Shown here piece by piece: positions 26,539 through 34,205 of a DNA stretch of 64,000 bases. Each line of letters begins with the position of its first letter. The first letter of the stretch is position 1. A model generated the notes under the pieces. That model saw nothing but the letters and a program-made list of their open reading frames with translations, had not been told where the DNA came from and did no database searches. The DNA lies in contig NC_017093.1 of assembly GCF_000284295.1 (NCBI RefSeq), positions 8,494,001-8,558,000 on the forward strand, given 5' to 3'. Both the position numbers and the translations under genes were made by a program. The DNA is from Actinoplanes missouriensis 431. Its GTDB lineage: Bacteria; Actinomycetota; Actinomycetes; Mycobacteriales; Micromonosporaceae.

Positions 26539-26550
26539 CCCGCTTTCCCC

Positions 26551-26581
26551 GATGCCCGCACCCACTCAGGGTGCGGGCATC
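26551..26581 (+). terminator. terminator of the MarR-MFS operon
   Basis: Perfect 13-bp stem GATGCCCGCACCC / GGGTGCGGGCATC with loop ACTCA, 12 bp past the stop. Confidence 0.8.
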
Positions 26582-26714
26582 GTCACATATAGCGATTTGT
26601 CCGTTTACGCAGAGATACGCTCGACAAACGGAAAGTGATTTCCCTTCAGCCCCGGCTCGGCCCGGCCGATCGGTGCGCCTGGCAGGGAACTCAGCATGGC
26701 GATGGGAGAACCGG

Positions 26715-28295
26715 GTGGATGAGCTCGTGACCAGCGCCGAGGCCCTGTCGGCCGCCCTGGTGTCAATCGAGGACCAGCGATCCTGGAACGCGGACGTCGA
26801 GCTGAAGCGCGCGCTCGCCATCGAGAAGGCAGCACAGGCCCTCGGCGACGAGTCGCTGGTCGCCCGAGCCCGGATGTGCCAGGCCAACATGCGGCTGCAG
26901 TCCGGAGACGTGTCCGGCGCGTCGGCACAGATCTGGCAGGTGCACGACTGGGCGGTCGCTCACGACGACCGGGTGCTGCTGGCCCGTACCCATCTGGTCT
27001 GGTTCTACATCCACCAGCATCTGAGCGACGCCGAGCAGGCTCTCGAGCACGCCGTGCTCGCGGTCGAGTTGCTCGACGACGACGCCACCCCGCACATGCA
27101 GGTGTGGCACCGGACCAAACTCGCCGACGCGCTCTGGGCGGCCGGCTCGATGGACGCCGCCCGGGTCCGCTACCAGCAGGCCGAGCGACTCGCCGTGCAG
27201 ACCGACTCGCCGGCCCTGCTCTGCCTGCTGAACAACTATGCGTTCACCGAGTTCGAGACCGGTCACCAGGATCGCGCCGAGGAGGTCGCCGAGCGGCTGC
27301 TGCGGCTCGCCGGCGAGCGCGGTGAGGAGCTGGAGCCGGCGTACCTGGACACGGTCGGCTGGATCCAGATCGGCAACGGGCGGTTCGCCGAGGCCGAGGC
27401 CACCATGCGGCTCTGCATCGAGCGGCACGAGGAGGGCTGCTACGACGCCGCCGACGGACTGGCGATGTACCTTCTGACGCTCGCCCGGGCACAGCGCGGC
27501 CTCGGGGCGTACGAGCGGGCACAGTCCACCCTGGACGCCTCCCGGGCGATGTGCCAGGAACGCGACCTCGGCGATCTGCTGGTGCGTGTGCATCAGGAGC
27601 AGGCCGAGCTGCACGCCGCCCGGGGCGAGTTCGCGGAGGCGTTCGCGGCGCACAAGGTCTTCTTCACGGCGTATCAGGGTCGGCACTCCCTGCAGCGGGA
27701 GGCACGGACCCGGACCCGGCAGGCGATGTTCGAGACCGCCGAGGCCCGCGAGGAGGCGGAGCGTTTCCGCGAGCAGGCCCGCCGTGACCCGCTGACCGGA
27801 CTGCACAACCGGCGGTACGTCGACGAGCGGCTGCCCGCGCTGATCCGGTACGACCCGGCGCTCGCCGTCGCGCTCGTCGATCTCGACCACTTCAAGCAGG
27901 TCAACGACCGGCTCTCGCACAACGTCGGCGACCAGGTCCTGATCACGGTGGCCGACCTGCTGGCCGGCGGGCTCGCCGACGCCTGCCCGGACGGGTTCGT
28001 CGCCCGGATGGGTGGTGAGGAGTTCCTGATCGTGCTGCCCGGCGCCGGCACGCGGCGGGCCACCGCGATCGTGGACGGCATCCGCCGATCGATCGGCGGG
28101 CACGACTGGTCACCGCTCACCCACGGACTGCCCGTCACGGTCAGCATCGGCGTCGCCACCTCGGACGAGGTCCCGGCCGCCACCCAGACCACCCTACTGT
28201 CCACAGCGGACAGTCGTCTGTACGCTGCCAAGCACGCCGGACGTGATCGCGTCGTGTCGGTCACCGACCGCTGGGAGCATGCCTCGGTGGCATGA
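26715..28295 (+). CDS. TPR-containing diguanylate cyclase
   Basis: A 526-aa cytosolic protein. Residues 1-340 are helical repeats of TPR type (ALEHAVLAVELL, AARVRYQQAERLAV, RAEEVAERLLRLAG, FAEAEATMRLCIERH), then a short coiled linker (AREEAERFREQARR) and a GGDEF domain from DPLTGLHNRRYVDERL. The signature is MGGEEFLIVLPG, an active GGEEF variant; DLDHFKQVND supplies the metal Asp. It likely makes c-di-GMP in response to a TPR-bound partner. GTG 26715 follows GGGAGAACC; the longer frame runs back into the terminator and is rejected. Confidence 0.9.
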   Translation: MDELVTSAEALSAALVSIEDQRSWNADVELKRALAIEKAAQALGDESLVARARMCQANMRLQSGDVSGASAQIWQVHDWAVAHDDRVLLARTHLVWFYIHQHLSDAEQALEHAVLAVELLDDDATPHMQVWHRTKLADALWAAGSMDAARVRYQQAERLAVQTDSPALLCLLNNYAFTEFETGHQDRAEEVAERLLRLAGERGEELEPAYLDTVGWIQIGNGRFAEAEATMRLCIERHEEGCYDAADGLAMYLLTLARAQRGLGAYERAQSTLDASRAMCQERDLGDLLVRVHQEQAELHAARGEFAEAFAAHKVFFTAYQGRHSLQREARTRTRQAMFETAEAREEAERFREQARRDPLTGLHNRRYVDERLPALIRYDPALAVALVDLDHFKQVNDRLSHNVGDQVLITVADLLAGGLADACPDGFVARMGGEEFLIVLPGAGTRRATAIVDGIRRSIGGHDWSPLTHGLPVTVSIGVATSDEVPAATQTTLLSTADSRLYAAKHAGRDRVVSVTDRWEHASVA

Positions 28296-28414
28296 AGATC
28301 CCGGCGCTTTCGGTAGCCGGATTCGGTCTCCGGGGGTTAAGTCGGTCAATCATTGCCGCTACCCTGAACGGGCCGAGTTGATCGGCGACGGGGTCGTGGC
28401 GCGAGGAGGCGGTC

Positions 28415-29227
28415 GTGGACAAGGGCAGCAACGAGGTGGCTCCCCCCGGGGTCAACATCAACGTTCCCCACTCCGCTCGCATCTACGACTACTGGCTCGG
28501 CGGCAAGGACAATTTCGCCGTCGACCGTGCCGTCGGCGAGGCAATGATGAAAGCCATCCCCGGTATGCGCTACATGGCCGGGGAGAACCGGAAGTTCGTG
28601 CACCGCGTCGCCCGCGACCTGGTGGCGAAAGAGGGCATCACCCAATTCCTGGACGTCGGCACCGGCATCCCGACCCGGCCGAACCTGCACGAGATCGCCC
28701 AGAGCTTCGAGCCGTCGACCCGCGTGGTCTATGTGGACAACGACCCGATCGTGCTGGTCCACGCCCGCGCGCTGATGATCAGCACGGCCGAGGGCCGCAG
28801 TGAGTACATCTCCGCCGACGTGCGCGACCCGTCGTCGATCCTCGAGGACCGGGCGCTGAAGGACACCCTCGACCTCACCAAGCCGGTCGGCCTCACCCTG
28901 ATCGCGATCCTGATGCTGCTCGCCGACGCCGACGACCCGTGGGCCAAGGTGGCTGCGCTGCGCGACGCCCTGCCGTCCGGCAGCCTGATCGCGATCACCC
29001 ACCCCACCGCCGACTTCAACCCGGACGAGGTGAACGCGGCCGTCGCGGCCGCCACCGGCGCCGGGATGACGCTCGTCGCGCGCACCGAGAGCGAGGTGCA
29101 GCGTTTCTTCGGTGACTGGGAGATGCTGGAGCCGGGCCTGGTCCCGGTGTCGAGCTGGCGGCCGGACAGCGAGGTCGCCGACCCCAAGGCGGCGTATTAC
29201 TGGGCCGGCGTCGCCCGTAAGCCCTGA
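28415..29227 (+). CDS. DUF574-type SAM-dependent methyltransferase
   Basis: A 270-aa protein of the large actinomycete family with the signature NINVPHSARIYDYWLGGKDNFAVDR near the N-terminus. The SAM site is FLDVGTGIPTRPNLHE, and VVYVDNDPIVLVHARAL gives the acidic ribose-binding residue. Substrate unknown; members are abundant in Streptomyces and Actinoplanes and rarely characterised. GTG start. Followed by a strong terminator. Confidence 0.9.
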   Translation: MDKGSNEVAPPGVNINVPHSARIYDYWLGGKDNFAVDRAVGEAMMKAIPGMRYMAGENRKFVHRVARDLVAKEGITQFLDVGTGIPTRPNLHEIAQSFEPSTRVVYVDNDPIVLVHARALMISTAEGRSEYISADVRDPSSILEDRALKDTLDLTKPVGLTLIAILMLLADADDPWAKVAALRDALPSGSLIAITHPTADFNPDEVNAAVAAATGAGMTLVARTESEVQRFFGDWEMLEPGLVPVSSWRPDSEVADPKAAYYWAGVARKP

Positions 29228-29256
29228 GGCGCCTGTCCACCGCCCCCGAACGTGTG

Positions 29257-29290
29257 AAAACCCCCGCCGGCTCGGCCCGGCGGGGGTTTT
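29257..29290 (+). terminator. intrinsic terminator after methyltransferase
   Basis: Fourteen-bp stem AAAACCCCCGCCGG / CCGGCGGGGGTTTT, 30 bp past the stop; works on both strands and also covers the convergent gene at 29353. Confidence 0.85.
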
Positions 29291-29352
29291 CCAGTAAAGC
29301 TCCATGACCGGATGGGCGGCCCAGCACGGGGAACCGGACCGCCCATCCGGCG

Positions 29353-29742
29353 TCAGACGGGTGTACTGCGTAACACCCGCAAGCGCGGACGCTTGCACGC
29401 CGGCGGGACGGGCAGCCGCCCCGCACGGATCAACATCTCCCGGACCTCGCCGGCACGACCGGCCCGATCGACGACCACACCACGCACGCCGAACCAGGTG
29501 TCACCGTCATGCGGAATCGGTGTCGACAGGTCGGCGCTCAGCACGCGCAGACGAATCGGCCCGATGCCGTAGCAGTAGTCCGCCTCGGCGAACTCACAGA
29601 CCGGCCAGACCGGCTCGCTCGGCCGCAACCGATCGTCACGAATCCGCGGCGCCGAGACACCCCAGCCGCTCCGGGCCGGACGGTGCCGGGCGCGGCGCGG
29701 CCGGGTGCACCGCAGAAGGTCACTCGCGCGCGTCGGACTCAC
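29353..29742 (-). CDS. hypothetical protein, 129 aa
   Basis: The conserved-looking part is WPVCEFAEADYCYGIGPIRLRVLSADLST and DGDTWFGVRGVVVDRAGRAGEVREMLIRAGRLPV, a compact beta-rich domain I associate with small Micromonosporaceae proteins of unknown role. The N-terminal 35 residues are Arg-rich and less convincing. The GTG at 29742 overlaps the end of the upstream gene by 23 bp. Operon of two with the gene at 29720. Confidence 0.6.
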   Translation of the reverse strand: MSPTRASDLLRCTRPRRARHRPARSGWGVSAPRIRDDRLRPSEPVWPVCEFAEADYCYGIGPIRLRVLSADLSTPIPHDGDTWFGVRGVVVDRAGRAGEVREMLIRAGRLPVPPACKRPRLRVLRSTPV

Positions 29743-29968
29743 CCTCCTCGGCCGGCGCCCCGGCGGCGGGGCGGTTCAACGCGTAGCGCACGCCGCCGAA
29801 CCGGTGCGTGACAGTGCTGGCCCGGGCCTCGGCGGCGACCACCTCGTCGATCACCGGCTCGTCACGGAAGAGCACGGACGGGTTACCGCGGCGGGACTGC
29901 TCGGAAGCCTCAGGAACGTTCGGATCGGGATGTTCGGGGCCGACGTTGGGTATCGACACACTCGTCAC
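29720..29968 (-). CDS. hypothetical protein, 82 aa
   Basis: Small acidic protein starting VTSVSIPNVGPEHPDPNV with a middle VLFRDEPVIDEVVAAEA and ending PAEEGESDARE. Start is GTG 29968 (after GAGCGAGAG) or GTG 29962. It overlaps the next gene by 23 bp. No family recognised. Confidence 0.55.
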   Translation of the reverse strand: MTSVSIPNVGPEHPDPNVPEASEQSRRGNPSVLFRDEPVIDEVVAAEARASTVTHRFGGVRYALNRPAAGAPAEEGESDARE

Positions 29969-30090
29969 CTCTCGCTCAGAACGCCCCCGCCAGGGGAGCC
30001 TCGCGCTGAGGCCGCAGACGTCGCTCCGCGACCGACCCATCACCCAAAGATGTCACCCTGAGTGACAACCATCCGGTGTAGTACGTGCGT

Positions 30091-30144
30091 TATCATGCTC
30101 AAAATCACGTGACTACGCAAGGCCAGATGCACGTGCATCTGCAT
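30091..30144 (+). promoter_or_regulatory. duplicated regulatory element, copy upstream of DUF397 gene
   Basis: Contains a perfect 18-bp palindrome CAGATGCACGTGCATCTG (30124-30141) and, 23 bp before it, TATCATGCTC (30091-30100), a possible -10 box. A hand alignment matches 45 of 54 positions without gaps to 31678-31625 on the minus strand, upstream of the XRE-DUF5753 gene. Likely a shared operator; if TATCAT is the -10, the palindrome lies just downstream of the start of transcription. Confidence 0.75.
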
Positions 30145-30219
30145 TCTCGGTCTGAATGGCACGTGACATCACCACCCCCGGGTCGATCGGCGGTCCGGGG
30201 CAGACCAAGGGAGCTTGGA

Positions 30220-30456
30220 ATGACCTACGTGGTCAACGGCATGCCAGCCGGCCAACTGCAGGGCGCTGTCTGGCAGAAGAGCCGTCGCAGCAACCCGAGT
30301 GGCAACTGCGTGGAGTGCGCTGTCCTGCCCGGCGGTGACGTCGCCGTGCGCAACTCCCGGGACCCGGAGGGCGCTGCGCTGATCTACACGCGCGCCGAGA
30401 TCGAGGCGTTCCTCGGTGGCGTTCGCGACGGAGACTTCGACAACCTCGTCGCCTGA
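30220..30456 (+). CDS. DUF397 protein
   Basis: A 78-aa DUF397 protein with the family core VWQKSRRSNPSGNCVECAVL, VAVRNSRDPEGAALIYTRAEIEAFLGG. DUF397 proteins occur in actinomycetes with XRE-DUF5753 regulators and are thought to be antagonist or partner proteins in developmental and antibiotic control. ATG 30220 follows AAGGGAGC. It converges with an XRE-DUF5753 gene and both carry the same upstream element. Confidence 0.9.
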   Translation: MTYVVNGMPAGQLQGAVWQKSRRSNPSGNCVECAVLPGGDVAVRNSRDPEGAALIYTRAEIEAFLGGVRDGDFDNLVA

Positions 30457-30499
30457 CGCGCGGTTCACCGACACAACTGAACTGGGGCTGATCTTTCAC

Positions 30500-30528
30500 A
30501 CGGTCCGGTCGCTGTGCGGCCGGACCGT
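30500..30528 (+). terminator. terminator after DUF397 gene
   Basis: Stem ACGGTCCGG / CCGGACCGT with an 11-nt loop, followed by GCCGTTTTCC. Confidence 0.6.
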
Positions 30529-30529
30529 G

Positions 30530-30623
30530 CCGTTTTCCGGCCTTCCGGCCCGCGCCCGGCCGGGCCGTTTTTCGGCCTTCCGGCCCGCGCCCGGCCGTGC
30601 CGTTTCTGGCCTGCGCTCGGCCG
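30530..30623. repeat. 35-bp tandem repeat, 2.7 copies
   Basis: Units at 30530, 30565 and 30600 share ccgtttt-cggccttccggc followed by ccgcgcccggcc. They fill the gap between two convergent genes, right up to the XRE stop codon. Confidence 0.75.
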
Positions 30624-31514
30624 TCAGGCCGGGCGGCCCACCTCGTGCAGCAGCTTGCCGAGGATCTCCGGCGTGTGGTTCGGCGGCTCGGCGTCGATGC
30701 AGACCCGCTCCATCGCCATCGCGTACTGATCGACGTCCTCGCGCTTGTCCAGGTAGATCGCGCTGGTCAGCTGCTCCACGTAGACCACGTCGGGAAGCTC
30801 CGGCTCGGGGAACCGCAGGATCGCGAACGGACCACCGGCCGCGGCGTGCCCACCGGCGTGGAACGGGATGATCTGCAGCCGCACGTTCGGCATCTTCGAC
30901 GCCTCGATCAGCGCCTCGATCTGCTGGCGCATCACATCGACGCCGCCGATCGGCCGGCGCAGCACCGCCTCGTCGATCACCGCCCAGAGCTGCGGACCGC
31001 CCGACCGGGTGAGAATCTGCTGCCGATGACGCCGCACCTCGACGCGCCGGTCGATCTCCTCGACGCTGGCGCCGGCGTGACCCAGCATGATCACGGCACG
31101 CGCGTACTCCGGCGTCTGCAACAGGCCCGGGACGAATTGGATCTCATAGGTACGGATCAGCGAAGCCGCCGCTTCCAACCCGAGGTACGCCTGGAACCAG
31201 CCCGGAAGGATGTCGCTGAAGTGCTGCCACCAGCCCGGATTGTTCGCCTGCCGGGCCAGCCCGATCAGGGCCTCGCGCTCGTTGGGGTCGACCACGCCGT
31301 ACATGGTCAAGAGGTCTGTGACGTCGCGTTCCTTGAAGCTGACCCGGCCCAGCTCCATCCGGCTGATCTTGGAACCGGACGCCCGGATCTCGTAGCCCGC
31401 CGCCTCGCGGCTGATGCCCTTGGACTCCCGCAGCTTGCGGAGCTGGGAGCCGAGCAGAATGCGGAGAACGGTGGGGCCACCGCCCGGCGCCTCCTCCTGC
31501 GAACCCGCGCTCAC
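30624..31514 (-). CDS. XRE regulator with DUF5753 domain
   Basis: A 296-aa DNA-binding protein. HTH_3/31 at residues 15-70: LRILLGSQLRKLRESKGISREAAGYEIRASGSKISRMELG. DUF5753 follows (FQAYLGLEAAASLIRTYEIQFVPGLLQTPEYARAVI ... YVEQLTSAIYLDKREDVDQY). GTG 31514 has GAGGAG 5 nt upstream; the longer frame would run through the palindromic element. Family members pair with DUF397 proteins, here the convergent neighbour. Autoregulation through the duplicated palindrome is likely. Confidence 0.92.
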   Translation of the reverse strand: MSAGSQEEAPGGGPTVLRILLGSQLRKLRESKGISREAAGYEIRASGSKISRMELGRVSFKERDVTDLLTMYGVVDPNEREALIGLARQANNPGWWQHFSDILPGWFQAYLGLEAAASLIRTYEIQFVPGLLQTPEYARAVIMLGHAGASVEEIDRRVEVRRHRQQILTRSGGPQLWAVIDEAVLRRPIGGVDVMRQQIEALIEASKMPNVRLQIIPFHAGGHAAAGGPFAILRFPEPELPDVVYVEQLTSAIYLDKREDVDQYAMAMERVCIDAEPPNHTPEILGKLLHEVGRPA

Positions 31515-31624
31515 CTGACTCCTCGTCGCCGCCTTGTGACTGCCTGGCACAGCCACATGCATCCTAAAGCGGAGATCGTCCGCTGCGAAACCACGTCCCC
31601 GCCTTGCACGCCGCCATCTGCGCG

Positions 31625-31678
31625 ATGCGGATGCACGTGCATCCGGCCTTGCGAACGCACTTGATGACGAGCATGATA
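31625..31678 (-). promoter_or_regulatory. duplicated regulatory element, copy upstream of XRE gene
   Basis: Minus-strand copy of the element at 30091-30144: TATCATGCTC (31678-31669) then a perfect palindrome CGGATGCACGTGCATCCG (31645-31628). It lies 113 bp before the XRE-DUF5753 start. Confidence 0.75.
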
Positions 31679-31785
31679 GCTGACAGACACGTACCCGTTC
31701 GATAACACAGCGTGCCGAAAAGTCAGACTGCTCGGCCGATGTGGTCCCCGACACCCGCCTCAGTGAGAATGGTGGAGGCACACAC

Positions 31786-32100
31786 ATGTCGAAGACGCTG
31801 GCGTCCACGCCGACAGTCGCCCCGCCACAGCGTGACCCGGCGGATGTCGCCCCGGCCGAGAGCTACCGTCCCGCCGATCCGGTGTGGGTCTATCGCGACG
31901 GCTGGCGCGCCGGCGTCATCGAGGCGTCCTCGCCCCGAGCGGTCACCGTGACGTACCGGCCGCTCGGCCACCTGGGGACCGGGGTCGACACGTTCACCGC
32001 GCCGTATGTGACGTCCCGCTTCGACAGCGATCCCACTCTCGACCAGCGCGGCCTGCGCCTGGTGCGCCGCACCCCGCTGAACCGGGGACCGCTGGCATGA
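31786..32100 (+). CDS. hypothetical protein, 104 aa
   Basis: The conserved-looking core is DPVWVYRDGWRAGVIEASSPRAVTVTYRPLG, then GVDTFTAPYVTSRFDSDPTLDQ. It reads like a small SH3-like or Tudor-like beta barrel (V-W-V-Y-R-D-G-W-R-A-G-V pattern), but this is inference. ATG 31786 follows GGTGGAGG by 9 nt. Its stop overlaps the next start (ATGA). Confidence 0.7.
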   Translation: MSKTLASTPTVAPPQRDPADVAPAESYRPADPVWVYRDGWRAGVIEASSPRAVTVTYRPLGHLGTGVDTFTAPYVTSRFDSDPTLDQRGLRLVRRTPLNRGPLA

Positions 32101-32264
32101 CGGGCGCGGTGACGGTCTCCGCCATCGTCGGCCTGCTGAGCCTCTTCTCCGGCGTGGCCCTCGGGTGGTACCTACGACGTACCAACGACTGGTGCCCGAC
32201 CTGCGGCGAGCAGCTGACCTGCCACGGCACCTGCCAAGTCAGCGCGGTGCGGGCGTCACTGTAG
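32097..32264 (+). CDS. 55-aa membrane protein with Cys motifs
   Basis: One N-terminal membrane helix (VTVSAIVGLLSLFSGVALGWYL) followed by a short cytoplasmic tail with CPTCGEQLTCHGTC, two Cys pairs that could bind zinc. It starts at an ATGA overlap with the 104-aa gene, strong support for being real despite its size. No family recognised. Confidence 0.7.
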   Translation: MTGAVTVSAIVGLLSLFSGVALGWYLRRTNDWCPTCGEQLTCHGTCQVSAVRASL

Positions 32265-32274
32265 CTTTATATTT

Positions 32275-32613
32275 ATGACAGCGGCTGACGAAAAGCGCCT
32301 GACGTGCGTGAACAGGAGCGCCGCTCTCTCCCGGGCCTTCGAGTTCCTGGGCCGCCGGTGGAACGGCGCCGTCCTCGGCAAACTCCGCGACGGGCCGCTC
32401 GGCTTCCGGGAGATCTCCCGTGAGATCGACGGCATCAGCGACTCGGTCCTGTCGAACCGATTGTCCTCTCTGGTCACCGCGGGACTGATCGTCCGCGTCG
32501 TCGACGCCGGCCCGCCGGTGTCGGTCTCCTACAGCTTGACCGATTCCGGTCGCGCGCTGATGCCCGCGCTCGACGAGATCGCCGTCTGGGCCGATCAGCA
32601 CCTCACTCCGTGA
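32275..32613 (+). CDS. HxlR-family regulator
   Basis: A 112-aa winged-helix regulator: RAFEFLGRRWNGAVLGKLRDGPLGFREISREIDGISDSVLSNRLSSL, wing VSVSYSLTDSGRAL. A single Cys near the N-terminus (RLTCVNRS) is placed where redox-sensing HxlR proteins carry their sensor Cys. TATATT sits just before the ATG, suggesting a near-leaderless promoter. It probably controls the nitroreductase that follows. Confidence 0.88.
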   Translation: MTAADEKRLTCVNRSAALSRAFEFLGRRWNGAVLGKLRDGPLGFREISREIDGISDSVLSNRLSSLVTAGLIVRVVDAGPPVSVSYSLTDSGRALMPALDEIAVWADQHLTP

Positions 32614-32669
32614 TCATCTTCACCCGCCGATCAGTGGCTTTCTCTGCCACAGCAACTACTTTTTTAGAA

Positions 32670-33290
32670 GTGGATACTCTTTCTGAAGCGGGTCCGGTCT
32701 CTCGTGGTCTGAGCGCCGAGGGGCGTGCCCTGCTGTTCACGGACGCACGCACCGCGTCGGCGTTCGCGCCGACCCCGGTCACCGACGCGGAGCTCGCCGA
32801 ACTCTGGGATCTGGCGAAATGGCCGCCGACGGCCGCGAACACCCAGCCGTTGCGGGTGCTGTTCGTGCGTACCCAGGAAGGCAAGGCCCGCCTGATCCCC
32901 CACCTCGCGGAAGGCAACCGGCCGAAGTCGCAGAGCGCGCCGGTCGTCGCGGTGCTGGCGCTCGACACGTCGTTCCACGAGCACGTGCCGCAGGTGTTCC
33001 CGCACAACCCCGGCCTCAAGGACGTGTACGAGGCGAACCGCGACCTGCGCATCACCAACGGCACGTTCAGTGCGGCGCTGCAGGTCGGGTACTTCGTCCT
33101 GGCGGCCCGCGCGATCGGCCTCGTCGCAGGTCCGATGACCGGTTTCGACAAGGCCGGCGTGGATGCTGAATTCTTCCCGGACGGGCGCTTCGCGTCGCTT
33201 GCGGTGGTGAACCTCGGACACCCGGGTGAGAAGGCGTGGCGGGACCGGCTGCCTCGGTTGTCGCCGGAGACGACTGTGCAGTGGGCCTGA
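32670..33290 (+). CDS. RutE-like nitroreductase / malonic semialdehyde reductase
   Basis: A flavin (FMN) nitroreductase-fold enzyme of about 206 aa. Motifs: LFTDARTASAF, LWDLAKWPPTAANTQPLRVLFV, NGTFSAALQVGYFVLAARAIGLVAGPMTGFD and VVNLGHPGEK. This matches the RutE/HadB subgroup that reduces malonic semialdehyde or quinone-like substrates. GTG 32670 gives the usual N-terminal length; GTG 32610, overlapping the HxlR stop, is possible. The AT-rich tract with ACTT and AAGT arms around 32658-32671 could be the HxlR operator. Confidence 0.82.
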   Translation: MDTLSEAGPVSRGLSAEGRALLFTDARTASAFAPTPVTDAELAELWDLAKWPPTAANTQPLRVLFVRTQEGKARLIPHLAEGNRPKSQSAPVVAVLALDTSFHEHVPQVFPHNPGLKDVYEANRDLRITNGTFSAALQVGYFVLAARAIGLVAGPMTGFDKAGVDAEFFPDGRFASLAVVNLGHPGEKAWRDRLPRLSPETTVQWA

Positions 33291-33300
33291 GCCGGTGGTA

Positions 33301-33341
33301 GAAGCGGCCCGGCGGTTTCCTCTTTGCCGCCGGGCCGCTTC
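33301..33341. terminator. bidirectional terminator between nitroreductase and purC
   Basis: Perfect 15-bp stem GAAGCGGCCCGGCGG / CCGCCGGGCCGCTTC with an 11-nt T-rich loop, 10 bp after the nitroreductase stop and 25 bp past the purC stop. Confidence 0.8.
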
Positions 33342-33365
33342 CTCTTACTTCCAGGTCTGCCCGGC

Positions 33366-34205
33366 CTACTTCCAGGTGTCGCCGGTTAGGCGCTCGTAGA
33401 CCTCGATGTAGCGGTTGCGCGTCGCCTCAACCACCTCGTCGGGGATCTCCGGACCCGGCGCCGTCCGATCCCAATCAGTCAGCTGACCGGACCAGTCCCG
33501 CAGGAACTGCTTGTCCAGGTACCGCGGCACACTGCCCGGCTTCCACTCGTCCGCACTCCAGAACCGGGACGAGTCGGGCGTGAGCAGCTCGTCGCCCAGC
33601 TTCAGCGTTCCATCCTTGGCCCGCCCCACCTCGATCTTGGTGTCGGCCAGGAGCATCCCCTTGCCGGCCGCGACCTCGGAGCCCCGGCGGTAGATCTCCA
33701 GCGTGACCCGCCGCAGCTCCTCGGCCAGCTCTCGGCCGACCCGCCCCACCGTCTCGTCGAACGTCAAAGGCGCGTCGTGTCCGCCACCGACGGGCTCCTT
33801 GGTGCTCGGCGTGAAGATCGGCTCAGGCAACTGGGACGACTCCACCAGCCCGGCCGGCAGCGGGTTGCCGGAGATCTGCCCGTCCCGCTGGTAATCCCGC
33901 AGCCCGGAGCCCGCCAGGTAGCCACGCGCGATGCACTCCACCATGACCATCTCAAGGCGCTCGCAGCGGATCGCCCGCCCCTGCCACTCGGCCGGCACAT
34001 CGGTCACCGAGATGACGTGATTCGGAATCACGTCAGCGAGCTGATCGAACCACCAGAGCGAGAGCTGGGTGAGGATCTTCCCCTTGTCCGGGATCGGCGT
34101 GGGCAGGATGACGTCATAGATCGAGATCCGGTCCGAGGCGACCAGGAGCAGGTCCTCCCCGTCCGCATAGACGTCCCGAACCTTGCCGGAGTGCAGCAGT
34201 TCCAC
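33366..34205 (-). CDS. purC: SAICAR synthase
   Basis: Phosphoribosylaminoimidazole-succinocarboxamide synthase of de novo purine synthesis: CAIR plus aspartate plus ATP. The 279-aa product has GKVRDVYADGEDLLLVASDRISIYDV, ARGYLAGSGLRDYQ, EPIFTPSTKEPVGGGHDAPL, and LADTKIEVGR with TPDSSRFWSADEW. GTG start after GAGGGG. After the TAG there is a second in-frame copy of the last residues (QTWK then TAA), a small tandem duplication of about 21 bp. It borders the low-GC island. Confidence 0.95.
   Translation of the reverse strand: MELLHSGKVRDVYADGEDLLLVASDRISIYDVILPTPIPDKGKILTQLSLWWFDQLADVIPNHVISVTDVPAEWQGRAIRCERLEMVMVECIARGYLAGSGLRDYQRDGQISGNPLPAGLVESSQLPEPIFTPSTKEPVGGGHDAPLTFDETVGRVGRELAEELRRVTLEIYRRGSEVAAGKGMLLADTKIEVGRAKDGTLKLGDELLTPDSSRFWSADEWKPGSVPRYLDKQFLRDWSGQLTDWDRTAPGPEIPDEVVEATRNRYIEVYERLTGDTWK

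Noticed and set aside
24826..26565. 579-codon minus-strand frame over the MFS gene
   Set aside because: His/Asp/Arg-rich composition typical of antisense reading of a hydrophobic transporter.
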